Source of the DNA: Candidatus Bipolaricaulota bacterium | Lineage (GTDB): Bacteria > Bipolaricaulota > Bipolaricaulia > RBG-16-55-9 | DNA length: 48,015 nt | Direction: 5' to 3' | Assembly (NCBI GenBank): GCA_026982655.1 | Contig: JALSGO010000133.1 | Coordinates: 1-48,015, forward strand | Part shown: piece after piece, positions 26,422 to 35,258 of the stretch | Numbering within the stretch: the first letter of the stretch is position 1 | Layout of the letters: each line of letters opens with the position of its first letter | Made by a program: the position numbers and the translations under genes | Notes under the pieces: model-generated | What the model was told of the DNA's origin: nothing | The model's database searches: none | The model's input: only the letters and a program-made list of their open reading frames with translations

Positions 26422-26458
26422 CCTTTGCCTGCAATCGATCCTGCCTCCGATCGTCCAT
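26351..26458 (-). CDS. Possible trp leader ORF (35 aa) overlapping trpE
   Basis: The ATG at 26458 has an excellent Shine-Dalgarno (GAGGTGA, eight bases upstream) and opens a 35-codon ORF in another frame from trpE. It ends in TAA at 26351, about 70 bases inside trpE. The peptide contains a single Trp (RLWPLFATS) then Thr-Ser repeats from the (GGTGGA)n tract. It is the first ORF after the promoter. It could be a leader peptide for translational control of trpE, or the true trpE start separated by a frameshift. One Trp codon is little for classical attenuation. Confidence 0.35.
   Translation of the reverse strand: MDDRRQDRLQAKGDRLWPLFATSTSTSTLPFPLAL
26375..26397. repeat. (GGTGGA)n hexamer tract in the trpE 5' end
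   Basis: Nearly four GGTGGA units. In the trpE frame it encodes a proline run, and in the leader ORF Thr-Ser repeats. A similar C-rich tract encodes the Pro7 tail of Lgt at about 36148-36170. Confidence 0.85.
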
Positions 26459-26473
26459 GGCGATGCTCACCTC

Positions 26474-26486
26474 GTTTCGTTTCGTT
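26474..26486. repeat. Short GTTTC pentamer repeat in the trp leader
   Basis: GTTTCGTTTCGTT lies between the trp -10 and the leader-ORF ATG. The 14-bp string CTCGTTTCGTTTCG (26472-26485) recurs at 39249-39262 upstream of pyrG. Confidence 0.6.
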
Positions 26487-26505
26487 GGGTTCTAGAGTGT
26501 GCGCG

Positions 26506-26535
26506 ATTGTACTCGCCGCGCACCGCCTCTGTCAA
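26506..26535 (-). promoter_or_regulatory. trpEGDC promoter
   Basis: Minus-strand -35 TTGACA (26530-26535), 18 bp, -10 TACAAT (26506-26511). The leader to the trpE GTG is about 80 bases. The -35 lies 12 bp from the divergent nuo -35. Confidence 0.75.
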
Positions 26536-26547
26536 GGAGCAGGGTCG

Positions 26548-26576
26548 TTGACATCCGCATTCCTGGGTTCTATAAT
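26548..26576 (+). promoter_or_regulatory. nuo operon promoter, full consensus
   Basis: -35 TTGACA (26548-26553), 17 bp, -10 TATAAT (26571-26576): an exact match to the bacterial housekeeping consensus. The leader to nuoA is about 50 bases. Confidence 0.85.
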
Positions 26577-26631
26577 CCCGAGGACGAAGCGAACGGGGAG
26601 GACCGAGCCCGGGAAGGGACGGGCGAAAGCC

Positions 26632-26991
26632 ATGCTCGTGGAATATGGATTCCTCTTGATTTACATGGCGGTAGGGCTGGGGATTACGGGAGTGATCCTC
26701 TTTGCCAACACCGTGCTCGGCCCGCGCCGCCGCCCTTCGCCGGCGAAGCTCATGCCGTACGAGTCCGGAATCCCTCCTTTGAGCTCCCCTCGAGAGCGGT
26801 TCCACGTGCGGTACTACCTGATCGCCATGATCTTCTTGATCTTCGACTTGGAGATCGCGTTCATCTACCCCTGGGCTGTGATCTACCAGCAGCTCGGCTG
26901 GGCGGGGTTCTGGGAGATGCTGGTCTTCTTGGGGATCTTGATCCTCGGGTACGTATACGCGTGGAAGCGGGGTGCTTTGCGATGGGAGTGA
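26632..26991 (+). CDS. nuoA: NADH-quinone oxidoreductase subunit A
   Basis: 119 residues with three membrane segments (about 8-28, 62-82, 88-110). The conserved loop [28 protein letters not shown] (seen as PYESGIPPL and [11 protein letters not shown]) and the acidic [15 protein letters not shown] are typical. It is a proton-pumping membrane-arm subunit at the junction with the peripheral arm. The ATG at 26632 is chosen because homology begins there. It overlaps nuoB by ten bases and is the first gene of the operon. Confidence 0.95.
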   Translation: MLVEYGFLLIYMAVGLGITGVILFANTVLGPRRRPSPAKLMPYESGIPPLSSPRERFHVRYYLIAMIFLIFDLEIAFIYPWAVIYQQLGWAGFWEMLVFLGILILGYVYAWKRGALRWE

Positions 26992-27530
26992 TCACGGGAA
27001 GCCCCGTCCTGACCACCACGGTGGAACAGTTTGAAAGGCTGGTGAATTGGGCCCGGAAGAACTCGGTCTGGCCTTTTCAGTTTGGGTTGGCGTGCTGTGC
27101 GATCGAGATGATGGCCTCCGCGGCGGCGCGCTTCGACCTGGCGCGTTTCGGCGCGGAGATGATGCGTGCCTCCCCCCGGCAGAGCGATCTGATGATCGTC
27201 GCCGGGCGGGTCTCCCAGAAGATGGCCCCGGTCTTAAAGCACCTCTACGACCAGATGCTCGAGCCCAAGTGGGTCATCTCCATGGGGGATTGCGCCTCTT
27301 GTGGCGGGGTATACAACAACTACGCCATCCTCCAAGGGGTCGATAAGATCGTCCCCGTCGACGTCTACGTGGCCGGATGCCCTCCCACCCCCGATAACTT
27401 GCTCTACGGCTTTACGCTCCTCCAGGAGAAGATCCTACGGGATCACCCCCTCCATCCCGTGATCCAAGGCAAGAAGACGAACCACAACGAAGAGACTCGC
27501 AACCGCGCAAAGGAGCCGACGACGCGCTGA
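26982..27530 (+). CDS. nuoB: NADH-quinone oxidoreductase subunit B (cluster N2)
   Basis: 182 residues. The four N2 [4Fe-4S] ligands are visible: the adjacent pair in [11 protein letters not shown], one in [12 protein letters not shown] and one in VAGCPPTP. This is the peripheral subunit closest to the quinone site, which normally packs against NuoD and NuoI. The last 20 residues (from GKKTNHNEE) form a hydrophilic tail. nuoC and nuoD usually follow; here nuoH starts five bases after the stop. Confidence 0.95.
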   Translation: MGVITGSPVLTTTVEQFERLVNWARKNSVWPFQFGLACCAIEMMASAAARFDLARFGAEMMRASPRQSDLMIVAGRVSQKMAPVLKHLYDQMLEPKWVISMGDCASCGGVYNNYAILQGVDKIVPVDVYVAGCPPTPDNLLYGFTLLQEKILRDHPLHPVIQGKKTNHNEETRNRAKEPTTR

Positions 27531-27535
27531 CGCCG

Positions 27536-28558
27536 ATGTCCACGCCCATGGAGACCGTTACCGCACCGCTGTGGGGCTGGGTGTTGCTCACGGTCGTCAA
27601 GAGCTTGGCCGTGTTGATCGCGCTTTTGACCGCGTTTGCCTACATGACGTGGTTGGAGCGTCGGTTGATCGCCCGCTTCCAGATCCGCCTGGGGCCCAAT
27701 CGGGTCGGGCCCTTCGGGCTGTTGCAGCCCTTGGCCGATGGGATCAAGCTCTTCTTCAAGGAAGACTTCATGCCCGAGGAGGCAGATAAGCCCCTCTTCT
27801 TGCTGGCTCCGGCCATCTCCATGATCGCCGCCTTCACTGCCTTCGCGGTGATCCCCTTTGGCCCGACGGACATCACCCTGTGGGGGGTCCCCCTCTTCCA
27901 GATCGCCAACCCCGATACGGGCATCCTCTTCGTGCTGGCCGCGACCTCCCTGGGCGTATACGGGATCATCCTGGGAGGGTGGGCCAGCACCAGCAAGTAC
28001 CCCCTCCTGGGGGCGCTGCGCTCCTCGGCGCAGCTGATCAGCTACGAGCTCGCCGTGGGCTTGGCCATCGTAGGGGTGATCGTCCTGTCGGGGACGTTGA
28101 AGTTGCCGGAGATCGTCGAACAACAAGCGGGCTTGTGGAACCTCTTCGTCCTGCCCTTGGGGTTCCTGCTCCTGGTCGTGGGGGCCACCGCCGAGGTGAA
28201 CCGCGCGCCCTTTGACCTGCCCGAGTCCGAGCAGGAGCTCACCGCCGGATACCATACGGAGTACGGAGGGATGAAGTTCGCCGCCTTCTTCGTGGCCGAG
28301 TACGTCAACCTGGTGACGGCGGCCTCGGTGATCACCACGCTCTTCCTGGGCGGTTGGCGAGGACCTTTCGTAGACCAGATCCCGCTGCTGGGGCTCTTCT
28401 GGTTCTTCGTCAAGGTCTTCGCCTTCGTCTTCTTCTTCATCTGGCTGCGGGCCACGCTCCCCCGAGTCCGCTACGATCAGCTCATGGACTTGGGCTGGAA
28501 GCTCCTGATTCCGCTGGCGTTCGTCAACCTGTTCGTAGCTTCGCTGATCGCGCTATGA
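27536..28558 (+). CDS. nuoH: NADH-quinone oxidoreductase subunit H
   Basis: 340 residues, about eight membrane helices. Motifs are WLERRLIARFQIRLGPNRVG near residue 40, PLADGIKLFFKED, and the acidic cytoplasmic loop AEVNRAPFDLPESEQELTAGYHTEYGG (seen as EVNRAPFDLPE and GYHTEYGG). It forms the quinone-binding chamber with NuoB and NuoD. It follows nuoB directly and is followed by nuoJ; the expected nuoI between H and J is absent. Confidence 0.95.
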   Translation: MSTPMETVTAPLWGWVLLTVVKSLAVLIALLTAFAYMTWLERRLIARFQIRLGPNRVGPFGLLQPLADGIKLFFKEDFMPEEADKPLFLLAPAISMIAAFTAFAVIPFGPTDITLWGVPLFQIANPDTGILFVLAATSLGVYGIILGGWASTSKYPLLGALRSSAQLISYELAVGLAIVGVIVLSGTLKLPEIVEQQAGLWNLFVLPLGFLLLVVGATAEVNRAPFDLPESEQELTAGYHTEYGGMKFAAFFVAEYVNLVTAASVITTLFLGGWRGPFVDQIPLLGLFWFFVKVFAFVFFFIWLRATLPRVRYDQLMDLGWKLLIPLAFVNLFVASLIAL

Positions 28559-28592
28559 ACGCTCGGAGAGGACCGGGAGGCCGACGACGACG

Positions 28593-29159
28593 ATGATCGA
28601 GCAGCTCTTGTTCTGGCTCTTCGCGCTGGGGGCGGTCGGGTCGAGCCTGACCATGATCACCCGTCGCATGCCCGTTCACAGCGCCGTGGCCTTCTTGGGC
28701 ACCCTGGTGAGCTTAGCGGGGCTCTTCTTCCTGCTGTGGGCGCCCTTTGTGGCCGTGATGCAGATCATCATCTACGCCGGGGCGATCCTGGTGCTCTTCT
28801 TGTTCGTCATCATGCTGCTGCACGCCCATTCGGGGGAGACGCCCCAGCAGAGATTGAAGCTGCCCAAACCCCTATCCATCGCGCTGGCCTTGGCCCTGTT
28901 GGTGGGGGTGAGCTTGGCCCTGGTGCGGGCCGAATGGGGTCCTCCTAAGGATCTCGAAGGGATAGGGACGGCCCAGGCTGTGGGCACCGAGCTCTTCCAG
29001 GCGTTCTTGCTCCCCTTCGAGGTGGCCTCGTTGATCTTGTTGATCGGGGTGCTCGGGGCCGTCGTGCTGGGCAAGCGAGATACGGAACCCCTTCCCCCCG
29101 CCGAGAGGGACGCCCCTCCCGAGGAGATCCCGGAACCTAAGGAGGAAGTGAAGGTATGA
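28593..29159 (+). CDS. nuoJ: NADH-quinone oxidoreductase subunit J
   Basis: 188 residues with five hydrophobic segments, including [21 protein letters not shown], the conserved distorted helix of this subunit (given as [18 protein letters not shown]). The C-terminus is a charged Pro/Glu-rich tail. It overlaps nuoK by four bases (ATGA). The start at 28593 follows GGGAGG at moderate distance. Confidence 0.92.
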   Translation: MIEQLLFWLFALGAVGSSLTMITRRMPVHSAVAFLGTLVSLAGLFFLLWAPFVAVMQIIIYAGAILVLFLFVIMLLHAHSGETPQQRLKLPKPLSIALALALLVGVSLALVRAEWGPPKDLEGIGTAQAVGTELFQAFLLPFEVASLILLIGVLGAVVLGKRDTEPLPPAERDAPPEEIPEPKEEVKV

Positions 29160-29461
29160 GCGTCCCCGTGGTGAACTACTTGGTGCTGAGCGCCGTGCTC
29201 TTCGCCGTCGGCACCCTGGGGGTGCTCAGCCGGCGCAACGCGCTCATCTTGTTTATGAGCATCGAGCTCATGCTCAACGCCGTGAACCTGGCGTTCATCG
29301 CCTTCGCCCGCCAGTGGGGGGATATGGCGGGCCAGGTGATCGTCTTCTTCGTGCTGGTGGTGGCCGCAGCGGAAGTGGTGGTGGGACTGGCGATCATCAT
29401 CAACATCTTCCGCACCCGGGAGACCGTGGACGTGGACGACGTGGATCGGTTGAGGGGGTAA
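29156..29461 (+). CDS. nuoK: NADH-quinone oxidoreductase subunit K
   Basis: 101 residues and three membrane helices, the standard size. The conserved glutamates for proton transfer are in [13 protein letters not shown] and [13 protein letters not shown]. The start codon overlaps the nuoJ stop, so translation is coupled. Confidence 0.94.
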   Translation: MSVPVVNYLVLSAVLFAVGTLGVLSRRNALILFMSIELMLNAVNLAFIAFARQWGDMAGQVIVFFVLVVAAAEVVVGLAIIINIFRTRETVDVDDVDRLRG

Positions 29462-29469
29462 TCGGTTCC

Positions 29470-31377
29470 GTGGAGTTCGTCTGGGTGGTGCTGATCCTGC
29501 CCCTGGTGGGAGCCCTGATCAACGGGCTCCTCGGGCGGAGGATGTCGAAGCGGGCCGTAAGCGGGGTGGCGTGCGGCTCCGTGGGGGTAGCCTTTCTGTT
29601 CGCCGTCAACGCCCTCCTGGGGCTGCTGCGGCTGCCCCCGGAGGAGCGGGTCTTCACCCAGACGCTCTTCGACTGGATCGTCGCCGGGGGCCTGAGCGCG
29701 AAGTTCAGCCTGCTGTTGGACCCCCTCTCCGCCGTCATGCTGCTGGTCGTCACCGGCGTGGGCTTCTTGATCCACCTCTACTCCGTGGGCTACATGGGCG
29801 AGGACCGGGATTACTCCCGCTACTTCAGCTGGCTCAACCTCTTTACCTTCTCCATGCTCCTTTTGGTGCTCGCGGACAACTTCCTGCTGCTGTTCGTGGG
29901 CTGGGAGCTGGTCGGGCTCTGTTCGTACCTGCTCATCGGGTTCTGGTTCACCAAGCCGAGCGCCGCCTCGGCGGCCAAGAAGGCCTTCGTCGTCACGCGG
30001 GTGGGCGACTTCGGCTTCATGATCGGGCTCTTCTTGATCTTTGCCACCTTCGGGACCTTTGATTATTTCCGCGTTTTCGAAGAAGCGCCTCAGGTGCTCG
30101 CCTACGGGGGCGCGCTCGCCACGGGGATCACCCTGCTGCTGTTTGCCGGAGCCGTCGGGAAGTCCGCCCAGATCCCACTCTACGTGTGGCTTCCCGACGC
30201 GATGGAGGGACCGACCCCCGTCTCCGCGCTCATCCACGCCGCGACCATGGTGACCGCCGGGGTGTACCTGATCGCCCGCGCGTACGTCTTGTACGAGCTG
30301 GCCCCCGTCTCGATGGCCGTGGTGGCCGCGATCGGGGTGGCGACGGCCTTCTTCGCCGCGACGATGGCCTTGGTCACCCACGACATCAAGCGCATGTTGG
30401 CGTATTCCACCATCTCGCAGCTGGGGTACATGTTCCTGGCCACGGGGGTCGGGGCCTACGCCGCGGGGATGTTCCACCTGGTGAGCCACGCCTTCATGAA
30501 GGCGCTCTTGTTCCTGTCCGCCGGGAGCGTGATGCACGCCCTGGGCGGGGAGGAGACGGACATGCGCAGGATGGGAGGGCTTCGGACGAAGCTTCCGTAC
30601 ACCTCCACCGTCTTCCTGCTGGGCTCGCTGGGCCTGTCGGGCATCCCGCCCCTGGTCGGCTTCTTCTCCAAAGACCTCATCCTGGAGGAGACGTTCCTCA
30701 GCGGGAACACGACGCTGTGGCTGGTGGGATTGGCCGCCGCGGTCCTTACGGCCTTCTACATGCTGCGAGGGCACTTCCTGACGTTCTACGGCAAGCCCCG
30801 CTACGACGAGACGAAGGTCCACCCCCACGAGTCCCCGCCCGTGATGCTCTGGCCGCTCTTCGCCTTGGCGGCCCTCACGGTCTTCGGCGGGATCCTGTGG
30901 ATCTCGTTTCTCAACTTCGCCCCCTTCGAGAAGTTCCTGGAGCCCGTCTTCGAGGGGGCCCGCCTCGTAGGGGAGGAAGAGCACCCCGCGGCCCTGAGCA
31001 CGGGGATGCTCGTGCTGCTCTCGGTGCTCGCCGCGGGCGTGGGGATCGGGATCGCGTGGCTCGTCTACCTCCGCGGGGTGACCGTAGGCGAGGGGCTGCG
31101 ACGGGCGTTCCGGCCCCTCTACACGCTGCTGTACAACAGATATTACGTCGACGAGCTGTACACGGCGCTCTTCGTGGTCCCCGGCAGGAGGCTCTCGGAG
31201 TTCCTGGCGGGCTCGTTCGATCAAGGGCTGCTCAACGGGATCGTAAACGGGGTCGGGCGGCTCGTAGACGCCCTGGGAGGGGCGCTCCGCCGCGTGGAGA
31301 GCGGGTACATCCGGGCCTACGCCGCCTGGATGCTCGTGGGAGCGCTCGCCATCTTGATCTACCTCTACCTGCGATGA
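29470..31377 (+). CDS. nuoL: NADH-quinone oxidoreductase subunit L
   Basis: 635 residues, an antiporter-like proton-pumping subunit with about 16 helices and the long lateral helix at its C-terminus. Conserved motifs are FVGWELVGLCSYLLIGFW, GKSAQIPLYVWLPDAMEGPT, VSALIHAATMVTAG and LVSHAFMKALLFLSAGS. I prefer the GTG at 29470, eight bases after the nuoK stop with GAGGGGGT upstream; the open frame before it lies inside nuoK. An extramembrane loop after about residue 440 contains KVHPHESPPVM. Confidence 0.94.
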   Translation: MEFVWVVLILPLVGALINGLLGRRMSKRAVSGVACGSVGVAFLFAVNALLGLLRLPPEERVFTQTLFDWIVAGGLSAKFSLLLDPLSAVMLLVVTGVGFLIHLYSVGYMGEDRDYSRYFSWLNLFTFSMLLLVLADNFLLLFVGWELVGLCSYLLIGFWFTKPSAASAAKKAFVVTRVGDFGFMIGLFLIFATFGTFDYFRVFEEAPQVLAYGGALATGITLLLFAGAVGKSAQIPLYVWLPDAMEGPTPVSALIHAATMVTAGVYLIARAYVLYELAPVSMAVVAAIGVATAFFAATMALVTHDIKRMLAYSTISQLGYMFLATGVGAYAAGMFHLVSHAFMKALLFLSAGSVMHALGGEETDMRRMGGLRTKLPYTSTVFLLGSLGLSGIPPLVGFFSKDLILEETFLSGNTTLWLVGLAAAVLTAFYMLRGHFLTFYGKPRYDETKVHPHESPPVMLWPLFALAALTVFGGILWISFLNFAPFEKFLEPVFEGARLVGEEEHPAALSTGMLVLLSVLAAGVGIGIAWLVYLRGVTVGEGLRRAFRPLYTLLYNRYYVDELYTALFVVPGRRLSEFLAGSFDQGLLNGIVNGVGRLVDALGGALRRVESGYIRAYAAWMLVGALAILIYLYLR

Positions 31378-31429
31378 TCTCAACGAACGCAAGAGCAAAA
31401 CCGCGAACGCGGACGAAGGAGCGGAAACG

Positions 31430-32989
31430 ATGATCGGGACGCTCACGGCGTTGATCTTCCTGCCCGCTTTGGGGGCCTTGGCGATCGCGCTGTTGCGCGG
31501 GGACCGGGACCGCGCGGACGCTCAGGCCCGCCGGGTGGCGCTCACGTTCAGCTTCCTCACGCTGCTTCTGGGGCTCTGGCTCTTGGGGCGATTTGAGTTG
31601 GGGGAGCCGGGGATGCAGCTCCTCGAGCGCGCGTCGTGGATCCCCGCTTTAAACGTTCAATATCTGGTGGGCGTGGACGGCATCTCGCTCTTCTTGGTGC
31701 TCCTCACGGTCGTGCTGGTGCCCCTGCTGCTCCTCGTCCCCTGGGAGCCCGTCCGCGAGAACTATCGCCTGTACGCGGCGATGGTCCTCCTGCTGGAGAC
31801 GGGGCTCTTGGGGGTCTTCTTGGCCCTGGATCTCGTCCTCTTTTACGTGTTTTGGGAGGCGATGCTCATCCCGATGTACTTCCTGATCGGGGTCTGGGGC
31901 GGGGAGCGGCGCGGCTACGCCGCGATGAAGTTCTTCTTGTACACCATGGCCACCAGCGTCTTGATGCTCGTGGCCATCATCGTTTTGTACGTCCAGTTCG
32001 GGACGTTCGACCTGTTGGCCCTGCAGGGGACGGCGATGGCCCCGGCCCGGGAGCTGTGGCTCTTCTTGGCCTTTGCGGCGGCCTTCGCGGTGAAGACCCC
32101 CCTCTGGCCCTTCCACAGCTGGCTCCCCGACGCGTATCGAGAAGCCCCCGTCGTGGGCACGGTGCTGATGGCCGCGCTCATGTCCAAGGCGGGGCTCTAC
32201 GGCTTCTTGCGGTTCGGCCCCACCCTCTTCCCCAACGCGTTTGGAGAGATGATCCCCTACCTGCTCGCGCTGGCGCTGGTGGGGGTGCTCTACGGGGCTT
32301 TGGTTGCGGTCGTGCAGGGGGACCTCAAGCGCATGGTGGCCTACTCGAGCCTCTCGCACGTGGGGCTGGTGGCGATGGGGGTCTTTGCGATGAGCGCCCT
32401 GAGCCTGGCGGGCGCGGTCCTGCAGATGATCAGCCACGGGCTCGTGATCGCGGGGGTCTTCCTGCTGCTCGCCCTCTTGGCCGAGCGCTTCGGGGGGCTG
32501 CGGCCCATGGACGCCTACGGCGGCTTAATGCACTTCATGCCCCGGCTGGGCGCGCTGGCCCTTATATTCGTCTTCGCCAACGTGGCCCTGCCGGGGACGA
32601 GCAACTTCGTGGGGGAGTTCCTCATCTTGGTGGGGACGTTCGTGGCGGAGTACCGCGTCTACGCGATCCTAGGAGCGTTTGTGGCGGTGCTCTCGGCGAT
32701 CTACATGCTGTGGATGACCCAGCGGGTCTTTCACAACCCGCCGCGCGAGGAGCTTCGCGACCGGGCGAGGGACCTGACCGCCAAGGAGGTCGCGCTCCTT
32801 GCGCCCCTGGTGCTCTTGGTCTTCTGGATCGGGATCTACCCGAAGCCCCTCCTTCAGAGGATCGAACCCTCCACGGAGATGCTTCTCCTAAACGCGCAAG
32901 CCCGCGTCGAGCAGACGCTCGGGATCGCGGACCCCGCCCCTGACCTTGAGGACACTCTCACCCAAGCCCAGAAGGAGGAGGGACGCTGA
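31430..32989 (+). CDS. nuoM: NADH-quinone oxidoreductase subunit M
   Basis: 519 residues, antiporter-like pump subunit. Motifs are FYVFWEAMLIPMYFLIGVWG, AFAVKTPLWPFHSWLPDAY, LMSKAGLYGFLRF and GDLKRMVAYSSLSHVGLV. The start ATG has GAAGGAGCGG upstream. A 52-bp gap separates it from nuoL. The C-terminus is hydrophilic (DLEDTLTQAQKEEGR). nuoN follows after five bases. Confidence 0.95.
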   Translation: MIGTLTALIFLPALGALAIALLRGDRDRADAQARRVALTFSFLTLLLGLWLLGRFELGEPGMQLLERASWIPALNVQYLVGVDGISLFLVLLTVVLVPLLLLVPWEPVRENYRLYAAMVLLLETGLLGVFLALDLVLFYVFWEAMLIPMYFLIGVWGGERRGYAAMKFFLYTMATSVLMLVAIIVLYVQFGTFDLLALQGTAMAPARELWLFLAFAAAFAVKTPLWPFHSWLPDAYREAPVVGTVLMAALMSKAGLYGFLRFGPTLFPNAFGEMIPYLLALALVGVLYGALVAVVQGDLKRMVAYSSLSHVGLVAMGVFAMSALSLAGAVLQMISHGLVIAGVFLLLALLAERFGGLRPMDAYGGLMHFMPRLGALALIFVFANVALPGTSNFVGEFLILVGTFVAEYRVYAILGAFVAVLSAIYMLWMTQRVFHNPPREELRDRARDLTAKEVALLAPLVLLVFWIGIYPKPLLQRIEPSTEMLLLNAQARVEQTLGIADPAPDLEDTLTQAQKEEGR

Positions 32990-32994
32990 TCGAG

Positions 32995-34509
32995 ATGGAG
33001 GCCCGCGACTTCTTGGCCCTTACGCCCCTGTTGATCGTGACGGGCACGGCGCTCTTCGTGCTGGTGCTCGACCTCTTCCTGCGCGAGGAGAGGAGGGGCT
33101 GGCTTTCCGGGCTCAGCCTGTTGGGGGTCGTCGCGGCCTTCCTGGCGAACCTCTCCCTCCCGACGTTCAGGGAGCCCTTGGTCCAGGGGATGATCCGCTT
33201 CGACGCGTTGACCCAATTTTTGAACGCCGTGTTCCTGCTGGGCTGCGGGCTGGCGGTGATGCTCTCCGCCGACTACGCCCGGCGCCAGGGGATGGCCCGC
33301 GGGGAGTACTACTGCCTGGTGCTCCTCTCCACCCTGGGCGCGATGCTCATGGGCGCCAGCGCCGATCTGCTGATGCTCTTCCTGGGACTGGAGACCCTCT
33401 CCATCCCGCTCTACGTCCTGGCCACCTTTACGAGACGGAACCCCGCTTCCCAAGAGGCCGGACTGAAATATTTTCTGTTGGGGGCCTTCTCCAGCGCGCT
33501 CTTCCTGTACGGGATCGCCCTGCTCTATGGGGCCACGGGCACCACGAAGCTCGACGGGGTGCTGCAGGGGCTCTCCTCCGCGATGGGGACGGCCCCCGGA
33601 TTGGTGCTGGGGGGCTTGGGGCTCCTGCTGGTGGGCTTGGCGTTCAAGGCCGCGGCGGTGCCGTTCCACACCTGGGCTCCCGACGTGTATGAGGGCGCGC
33701 CCACGTCGGTGACGGCGTTTATGGCCGTGGCCGCCAAGGCCGGGGCCTTCGCCGCCTTCTTGCGGGTGCTCGCGATCTCGACGCCCGCCCTGGCCGAGGG
33801 CTGGGCCCTCGTCGTGGGGTGGCTCGCCGTCCTCACCATGGCCCTGGGGAACGTCGTGGCCGTGGTCCAGCTCAACCTCAAGCGCCTGCTGGCGTACTCG
33901 AGCATCGCGCACGCGGGGTATCTGCTGATCGCCGTCGCCGTGGGGCAGACGGGCGCTCTGAGCGAGCCCGCTTCGGCGGGGCTTCTGTTCTATCTCCTGG
34001 TGTACACCCTGATGACTCTCGGGGCCTTTGGGGTGGTGATCGTGGCCGAGGGCCGAGGCGAGAACCTCTCGCTCGAAGATATGAAGGGCCTGGCGTGGCG
34101 CTACCCCTGGGTGGGGCTGGCGATGGCCCTGTTCATGGTCTCGCTTGCGGGCCTTCCGCCCACCGCCGGGTTCTTCGCCAAATTTTACGTGTTTAGGGCC
34201 GCCGTGGAGGCCGGAAGCTGGGGCGTTCTCCTGGCGATCGTGGGGGTCATCGCGAGCGTGATCAGCGTCTTCTACTACCTGCGGGTGGTTTACTATCTGT
34301 ACTTGCGCCCCGCCCCTGCCCCCGTCGCGGCAGCGGCGACGGAGGGGGAGGGAGAGGAAGAGCCCGGGAGACCCGTGTACCTCTCGCGCCTGGCCGCCTG
34401 GGGGCTGGGGATCGCAGCCGTGTCGGTGCTCTTCTTGGGCGTCTACCCCACCGCGGCGCTCCGGTGGCTTGTGGAGATCGCCGCGGCGGCGATGAGCGCA
34501 CTTCCCTAA
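32995..34509 (+). CDS. nuoN: NADH-quinone oxidoreductase subunit N
   Basis: 504 residues, third antiporter-like subunit. Motifs are LGLETLSIPLYVLATF, GLAFKAAAVPFHTWAPDVYEG, APTSVTAFMAVAAKAG and LKRLLAYSSIAHAGYLL. A low-complexity linker (PAPAPVAAAATEGEGEEE) precedes the last helix. It ends the nuo operon; the next gene, dcd, has its own promoter. Confidence 0.95.
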   Translation: MEARDFLALTPLLIVTGTALFVLVLDLFLREERRGWLSGLSLLGVVAAFLANLSLPTFREPLVQGMIRFDALTQFLNAVFLLGCGLAVMLSADYARRQGMARGEYYCLVLLSTLGAMLMGASADLLMLFLGLETLSIPLYVLATFTRRNPASQEAGLKYFLLGAFSSALFLYGIALLYGATGTTKLDGVLQGLSSAMGTAPGLVLGGLGLLLVGLAFKAAAVPFHTWAPDVYEGAPTSVTAFMAVAAKAGAFAAFLRVLAISTPALAEGWALVVGWLAVLTMALGNVVAVVQLNLKRLLAYSSIAHAGYLLIAVAVGQTGALSEPASAGLLFYLLVYTLMTLGAFGVVIVAEGRGENLSLEDMKGLAWRYPWVGLAMALFMVSLAGLPPTAGFFAKFYVFRAAVEAGSWGVLLAIVGVIASVISVFYYLRVVYYLYLRPAPAPVAAAATEGEGEEEPGRPVYLSRLAAWGLGIAAVSVLFLGVYPTAALRWLVEIAAAAMSALP

Positions 34510-34514
34510 TGGGG

Positions 34515-34544
34515 TTCGCTTCCCCACGGACGCCCGTTTATAAT
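34515..34544 (+). promoter_or_regulatory. dcd promoter
   Basis: -10 TATAAT (34539-34544) with a weak -35 TTCGCT (34515-34520) at 18 bp, just past the nuoN stop. The leader is about 60 bases. Confidence 0.5.
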
Positions 34545-34611
34545 GCCTTACAACCCAACCCGACGCCGACGTCATCGCGGGGATTCTTCATGCAAGGGAG
34601 GAGCGGGAGGC

Positions 34612-35190
34612 ATGATCAAGAACGACCGCTGGATCCGGGAGATGTCCCGGAAGCACGGGATGATCGAGCCCTTCGTCGAGGCCCAGATCAGCAAGGGCGT
34701 CATCTCCTACGGGCTCTCCAGCTACGGCTACGACATCCGGGTGGCCGACGAATTTAAGATCTTCACCAGCGTCAACACCAAGCTGATCGCCGAGGGGAAG
34801 CCGATCATCGTCGACCCCAAGAGCTTCGACGAGGGGTCGTTCGTGGACCACAAGGGGGAGTTCTGCATCATCCCGCCCAACTCCTTCGTGCTGGGTCGCT
34901 CCGTTGAATATTTTAGAATACCTCGGAATATATTAGCTTTATGTTTGGGGAAGAGCACCTATGCCCGCTGCGGGATCATCGTAAATATAACGCCCGCGGA
35001 GCCCGAGTGGGAAGGGCAGCTCGTGATTGAAATTTCGAACACCTCGCCGCTGCCCGCCAAGATCTACGCCAACGAGGGGATCGCCCAGATGATCTTTTTG
35101 GAGTGCCCCGAGGGCTGCGAGGTCTCCTACCAAGACCGCAAGGGGAAGTACCAGAAGCAGCAGGGGATCGTCACCTCCAAGGTCGCTTAA
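34612..35190 (+). CDS. dcd: dCTP deaminase
   Basis: 192 residues; deaminates dCTP to dUTP for thymidylate synthesis. Family motifs are [34 protein letters not shown], containing the active-site Arg, and [20 protein letters not shown] with the catalytic Glu region. The ATG at 34612 has GGGAGG-type Shine-Dalgarno sequences upstream. Codons in the middle (about 34900-35000) are unusually AT-rich for this window (ATA, TTA, AAT). A bifunctional dCTP deaminase-dUTPase cannot be excluded. Confidence 0.93.
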   Translation: MIKNDRWIREMSRKHGMIEPFVEAQISKGVISYGLSSYGYDIRVADEFKIFTSVNTKLIAEGKPIIVDPKSFDEGSFVDHKGEFCIIPPNSFVLGRSVEYFRIPRNILALCLGKSTYARCGIIVNITPAEPEWEGQLVIEISNTSPLPAKIYANEGIAQMIFLECPEGCEVSYQDRKGKYQKQQGIVTSKVA

Positions 35191-35196
35191 GGGAAG

Positions 35197-35225
35197 TTGA
35201 CCCACCCGCTGCGATCTCCTAGAAT
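35197..35225 (+). promoter_or_regulatory. lgt promoter
   Basis: -35 TTGACC (35197-35202), 17 bp, -10 TAGAAT (35220-35225). GAAGGAGG lies 12 bases before the lgt ATG. Confidence 0.65.
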
Positions 35226-35258
35226 CGGGGGACGAAGCGAAGGAGGCGGAAAGCTCAG

